Program-made: the position numbers and the translations under genes
NCBI GenBank assembly: GCA_031263265.1
Contig: JAISGE010000125.1
Span: 1-8,077, forward strand
Direction: 5' to 3'
Origin: Treponema sp.
GTDB lineage: Bacteria > Spirochaetota > Spirochaetia > Treponematales > Breznakiellaceae
DNA length: 8,077 bases
The notes under the pieces: generated by a model
What the model was told of the DNA's origin: nothing
Database searches by the model: none
What the model saw: the letters and a program-made list of their open reading frames with translations, nothing else
Part shown: positions 6,252 to 8,077 of the stretch, piece after piece
Numbering within the stretch: the first letter of the stretch is position 1
Layout of the letters: the number at the start of each line of letters is the position of its first letter

Positions 6252-6836
6252 TTATGCAAGTATTTTAAATCCGGCAAATAAAACCTCAAGTCCCCGCATA
6301 AATTGTTCATCACTACTCAATGGCTTATAGGCTGTTCCTAAAATACTGGTAAATGGATTGGGGGTTTCCTTGTGTTCTGTCTGCATAATAATTTCATCTG
6401 CAACAAAAGACAAAATATAATTGTTGTATATATTTCCGGCAAGTAAGCAGTTTTCTTCTTTAATGCCGATATGTAACAGGCAAATCAGGAGATTCTTGAT
6501 AAGTTCAAACCGCTGAGGCGTAACCGGGGCTGAATGCATAAATATTTCAACCGAATCCCGTACTGCCTGCAGTTTTTGACGGTAGAGGACACTCACTTCC
6601 ATAAGATAGGCCCGTGGGTCCTTTAATCCACAGGCTGGCTGTATGTCAGCGCACATTTTTTCCGCAATCTGGTCATATAAATCCTGTTTATTCTTGATAT
6701 GCCAGTAAAGAGAAGCGGCCTTAATATCCAGGGCCTCTGCCAAAGAACGCATGGTGAGCTTTGCAATCCCTTTCTCGTTTAAGAGATCGATAGCTTTCTC
6801 TACAATCCATTTTTGAGAAATTTCAATTTTCTTCAT
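6252..6836 (-). CDS. TetR-family transcriptional repressor
   Basis: DNA-binding regulator of 194 residues. The N-terminal TetR helix-turn-helix domain covers about residues 8-55 (IVEKAIDLLNEKGIAKLTMR, then SLAEALDIKAASLYWHIKNK). The phrase ASLYWHIKNKQDLYDQIA is close to that of classical TetR proteins, where this helix contacts the operator. Residues about 70-194 form an all-helical ligand-binding and dimerisation region resembling the TetR C-terminal family; the ligand cannot be deduced. It is divergent from the secreted DUF4097-type gene at 6978, and a perfect palindrome lies in that gene's promoter, so local repression is the likely role. No good Shine-Dalgarno precedes the ATG at 6836, which may keep its level low. 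The gene is visibly more AT-rich than the yej operon, a possible sign of separate origin. Confidence 0.9.
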   Translation of the reverse strand: MKKIEISQKWIVEKAIDLLNEKGIAKLTMRSLAEALDIKAASLYWHIKNKQDLYDQIAEKMCADIQPACGLKDPRAYLMEVSVLYRQKLQAVRDSVEIFMHSAPVTPQRFELIKNLLICLLHIGIKEENCLLAGNIYNNYILSFVADEIIMQTEHKETPNPFTSILGTAYKPLSSDEQFMRGLEVLFAGFKILA

Positions 6837-6861
6837 ATTTTTTCATACCGCATAAAAACCC

Positions 6862-6890
6862 TTGACACTAACACCGTTAGTTAGTATCAT
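6862..6890 (+). promoter_or_regulatory. near-consensus sigma-70 promoter of the DUF4097 operon
   Basis: TTGACA (6862-6867), exactly 17 bases, then TATCAT (6885-6890). Transcription should begin near 6897, giving a leader of about 80 bases before the ATG at 6978. The match is strong enough that tight expression would need a repressor. Confidence 0.8.
6867..6881. promoter_or_regulatory. likely TetR operator
   Basis: ACTAAC-ACC-GTTAGT is a perfect 6-3-6 palindrome lying between the -35 and -10 boxes of the + promoter, and 31 bases or so before the tetR start on the other strand. A bound dimer would block the + promoter and probably the tetR transcript. The size and place are typical of TetR-family operators. 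A further GTTAG follows at 6880-6884. Confidence 0.75.
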
Positions 6891-6916
6891 AGATATAGTT
6901 AGATATAAACGATTAA
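6887..6916 (-). promoter_or_regulatory. possible tetR promoter
   Basis: On the - strand, TTAATC (complement of 6911-6916), an 18-base spacer and TATGAT (complement of 6887-6892) form a weak promoter placed so that the palindrome at 6867-6881 lies just downstream of its -10. Other AT-rich choices exist nearby. Confidence 0.3.
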
Positions 6917-6977
6917 TTTTACATCATTAAGTCTAACGTAATACGCTTGAACACACAAGAACCTTTCGGAGGATTTT

Positions 6978-7922
6978 ATGAAAATTGGGCTTATAGGGTT
7001 TTGGGTACTGCTTTGTACCGGTAGCATAGTGGTAAAGGGTTTTGCTTCCGGTAAAGGGGAAGTGGTACATACCCAAACCATACCCCTGCACAGGGTGAGT
7101 ACCCTTTCGGTTGCCTACACAGCCAGTACTATCCAGGTACGTACCGGTGAACCAGATGTATTTGTCCTCAAGGAATATATGAGCCAGAACACAGAAGCTC
7201 TAAAAGCCACCTATTCCCATGAAAATGGCAACCTCGTTATTACCGGTGGCAGACGGGGCATCGGTCTTGGACAAACCCCAGAGATTGTATTAGCCATTCC
7301 CCCTGCATTTTCCGGTAATTTGCTGCTTTCCCTTGAAAGTGGGAACCTGAGTATTGAGACCAGCCTTATATCCGCAGGTACTATTCAAATCAACCATAAA
7401 AACGGCACCTTAGAAATGGGCTTGATCAGAGGAGAAGACATTCACATTACGCATGCATCCGGTACTTTTATGGCTTCAAACCTGGAGGCTTCTGGAACGT
7501 GTATCCTGAACCTTACCAGTGGAACAGGAACCGTACATGAGATCCGCAGCAACACATCTACCGTAACCGTGATAAGCGGTTCTCTCGCCATACCGGTTTC
7601 AACGGGAAGGGGATCCTACACCGTAACCTCAGGAACGATTACGCTGGGAAAGCATCTCCTTTCAGGGAATATGGCCCTTGAAGCGGTAAGCGGCACGATT
7701 GAGATGGGAATTCCTGTGGATGGAGTTTACCGTATTGACGCTTCCGCAACCAGTGGCCAGGTAATAGAAACTTCGGGCACGGTTGAAAATGTACTGGTTT
7801 TTTCTCCTATGGGATCGACCACACCCACCGTAAAACAGGCCATTATCGGGCAACCAGGCATTGCACCGCAATACGCCATCACCGCCAAAGCATGTGCGGG
7901 CAGTATCATTTTTTCGAGGTAG
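6978..7922 (+). CDS. secreted DUF4097-like beta-repeat protein
   Basis: A 314-residue exported protein with a clear Shine-Dalgarno GGAGGA (6968-6973). Residues 1-23 look like a signal peptide: one lysine, a hydrophobic core GLIGFWVLLCTGSIVV, then a small-residue end near GFASG. There is no good lipobox around C13, so a lipoprotein is less likely. The mature part is nearly all beta strand, with a turn motif of the form (S/N)G(T/N/S) followed by alternating hydrophobic residues, recurring about every 20 residues: near 121, 142, 161, 181, 200, 218, 238 and 259. This is the pattern of DUF4097/LiaG-type putative adhesins, whose biochemical role is unknown. It is probably repressed by the divergent TetR protein and cotranscribed with the next gene, 12 bases away. 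I see no catalytic residues. It could be a periplasmic or surface scaffold. Confidence 0.8.
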   Translation: MKIGLIGFWVLLCTGSIVVKGFASGKGEVVHTQTIPLHRVSTLSVAYTASTIQVRTGEPDVFVLKEYMSQNTEALKATYSHENGNLVITGGRRGIGLGQTPEIVLAIPPAFSGNLLLSLESGNLSIETSLISAGTIQINHKNGTLEMGLIRGEDIHITHASGTFMASNLEASGTCILNLTSGTGTVHEIRSNTSTVTVISGSLAIPVSTGRGSYTVTSGTITLGKHLLSGNMALEAVSGTIEMGIPVDGVYRIDASATSGQVIETSGTVENVLVFSPMGSTTPTVKQAIIGQPGIAPQYAITAKACAGSIIFSR

Positions 7923-7934
7923 GCGGTACGCACC

Positions 7935-8077
7935 ATGATGCAGTATATGCGAAAAATCAAAGACCTGGGCATCACCGGCAGCCTAGCCAAGTGGTATGAC
8001 AAAAACTCCCGGGAAAACCGGCGGGAAGAGCTGCAGATGTATGCCAAGGAAATTTCCAGTACCGTGAAGCCTGGGGA
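7935..8077 (+). CDS. probable SAM-dependent methyltransferase, N-terminal part
   Basis: An open frame starts at ATG 7935 and runs off the window, giving 47 residues. AGGCGG at 7921-7926 is a fair Shine-Dalgarno eight bases upstream; ATGs at 7938 and 7947 are alternatives. The segment LGITGSLAKWYDKNSRENRREEL, followed by MYAKEISSTVKPG, resembles the start of class I methyltransferases in which the next residues form the glycine-rich SAM-binding motif (VLEIAPGPGY-like). That motif lies beyond the window, so the call rests on recall of the lead-in. It follows the DUF4097-type gene by 12 bases in the same direction and is presumably in the same TetR-controlled operon. The substrate is unknown. 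Confidence 0.6.
   Translation, partial: MMQYMRKIKDLGITGSLAKWYDKNSRENRREELQMYAKEISSTVKPG

Noticed and set aside
6978..7020. Lipoprotein signal at C13 of the DUF4097-type protein
   Set aside because: The residues before the cysteine (V-L-L) do not fit a lipobox, and the hydrophobic core continues beyond it toward an ordinary cleavage region near FASG.

Overview
The window carries nine protein-coding genes or gene parts, a decayed tRNA fragment and several well-formed control sites. It looks like chromosomal DNA of a diderm, Gram-negative-type bacterium. A YejBEF peptide importer, an AlaA-type aminotransferase and the style of the last genes would suit a spirochaete of the Treponema group, but that placement is recall and inference, not something the sequence proves.

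Positions 1-3754 (+ strand) hold a tightly coupled operon for a YejABEF-type oligopeptide ABC importer: the 3' part of yejB, then yejE, then the double-ATPase yejF. The genes are joined by ATGA start/stop overlaps. The solute-binding protein YejA and the promoter would lie upstream of the window. A nested inverted repeat starts at the yejF stop codon and is followed by a strong intrinsic terminator (3831-3871). On the opposite strand, converging on this terminator, is alaA (3880-5097), a glutamate-pyruvate aminotransferase with all the expected PLP-enzyme residues. Peptide import and alanine/pyruvate amino-group exchange are compatible, but nothing here links them in regulation.

Positions 5098-5433 contain no gene. 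This gap holds a probable alaA promoter, a 7-bp inverted repeat, the 3' half of a tRNA-Gly (CCC anticodon) without its 5' half, and three tandem 9-bp GGCTTA-type units. A tRNA remnant at a gene-content boundary can be the scar of an integrated element.

Positions 5434-6045 (- strand) hold a compact type II toxin-antitoxin operon of the HI1419/HI1420 (HigBA-like, RelE/ParE fold) family. The toxin comes first and overlaps the antitoxin by 14 bases. An 18-bp near-perfect palindrome covers the predicted -10 box and is a good candidate operator. Beyond it lies a 206-base spacer with a striking 43-base segment that can fold into a closed three-way junction.

Positions 6252-8077 form a divergent unit: a TetR-family repressor (-) facing a secreted DUF4097-type beta-repeat protein (+), followed 12 bases later by the start of a probable SAM-dependent methyltransferase that runs off the window. 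Between the divergent genes is a near-consensus sigma-70 promoter (TTGACA, 17-bp spacer, TATCAT) whose spacer contains a perfect 6-3-6 palindrome. The simplest reading is that the TetR protein represses the envelope protein/methyltransferase operon and probably itself. The inducer is unknown. This is the part of the window most likely to be an undescribed system.
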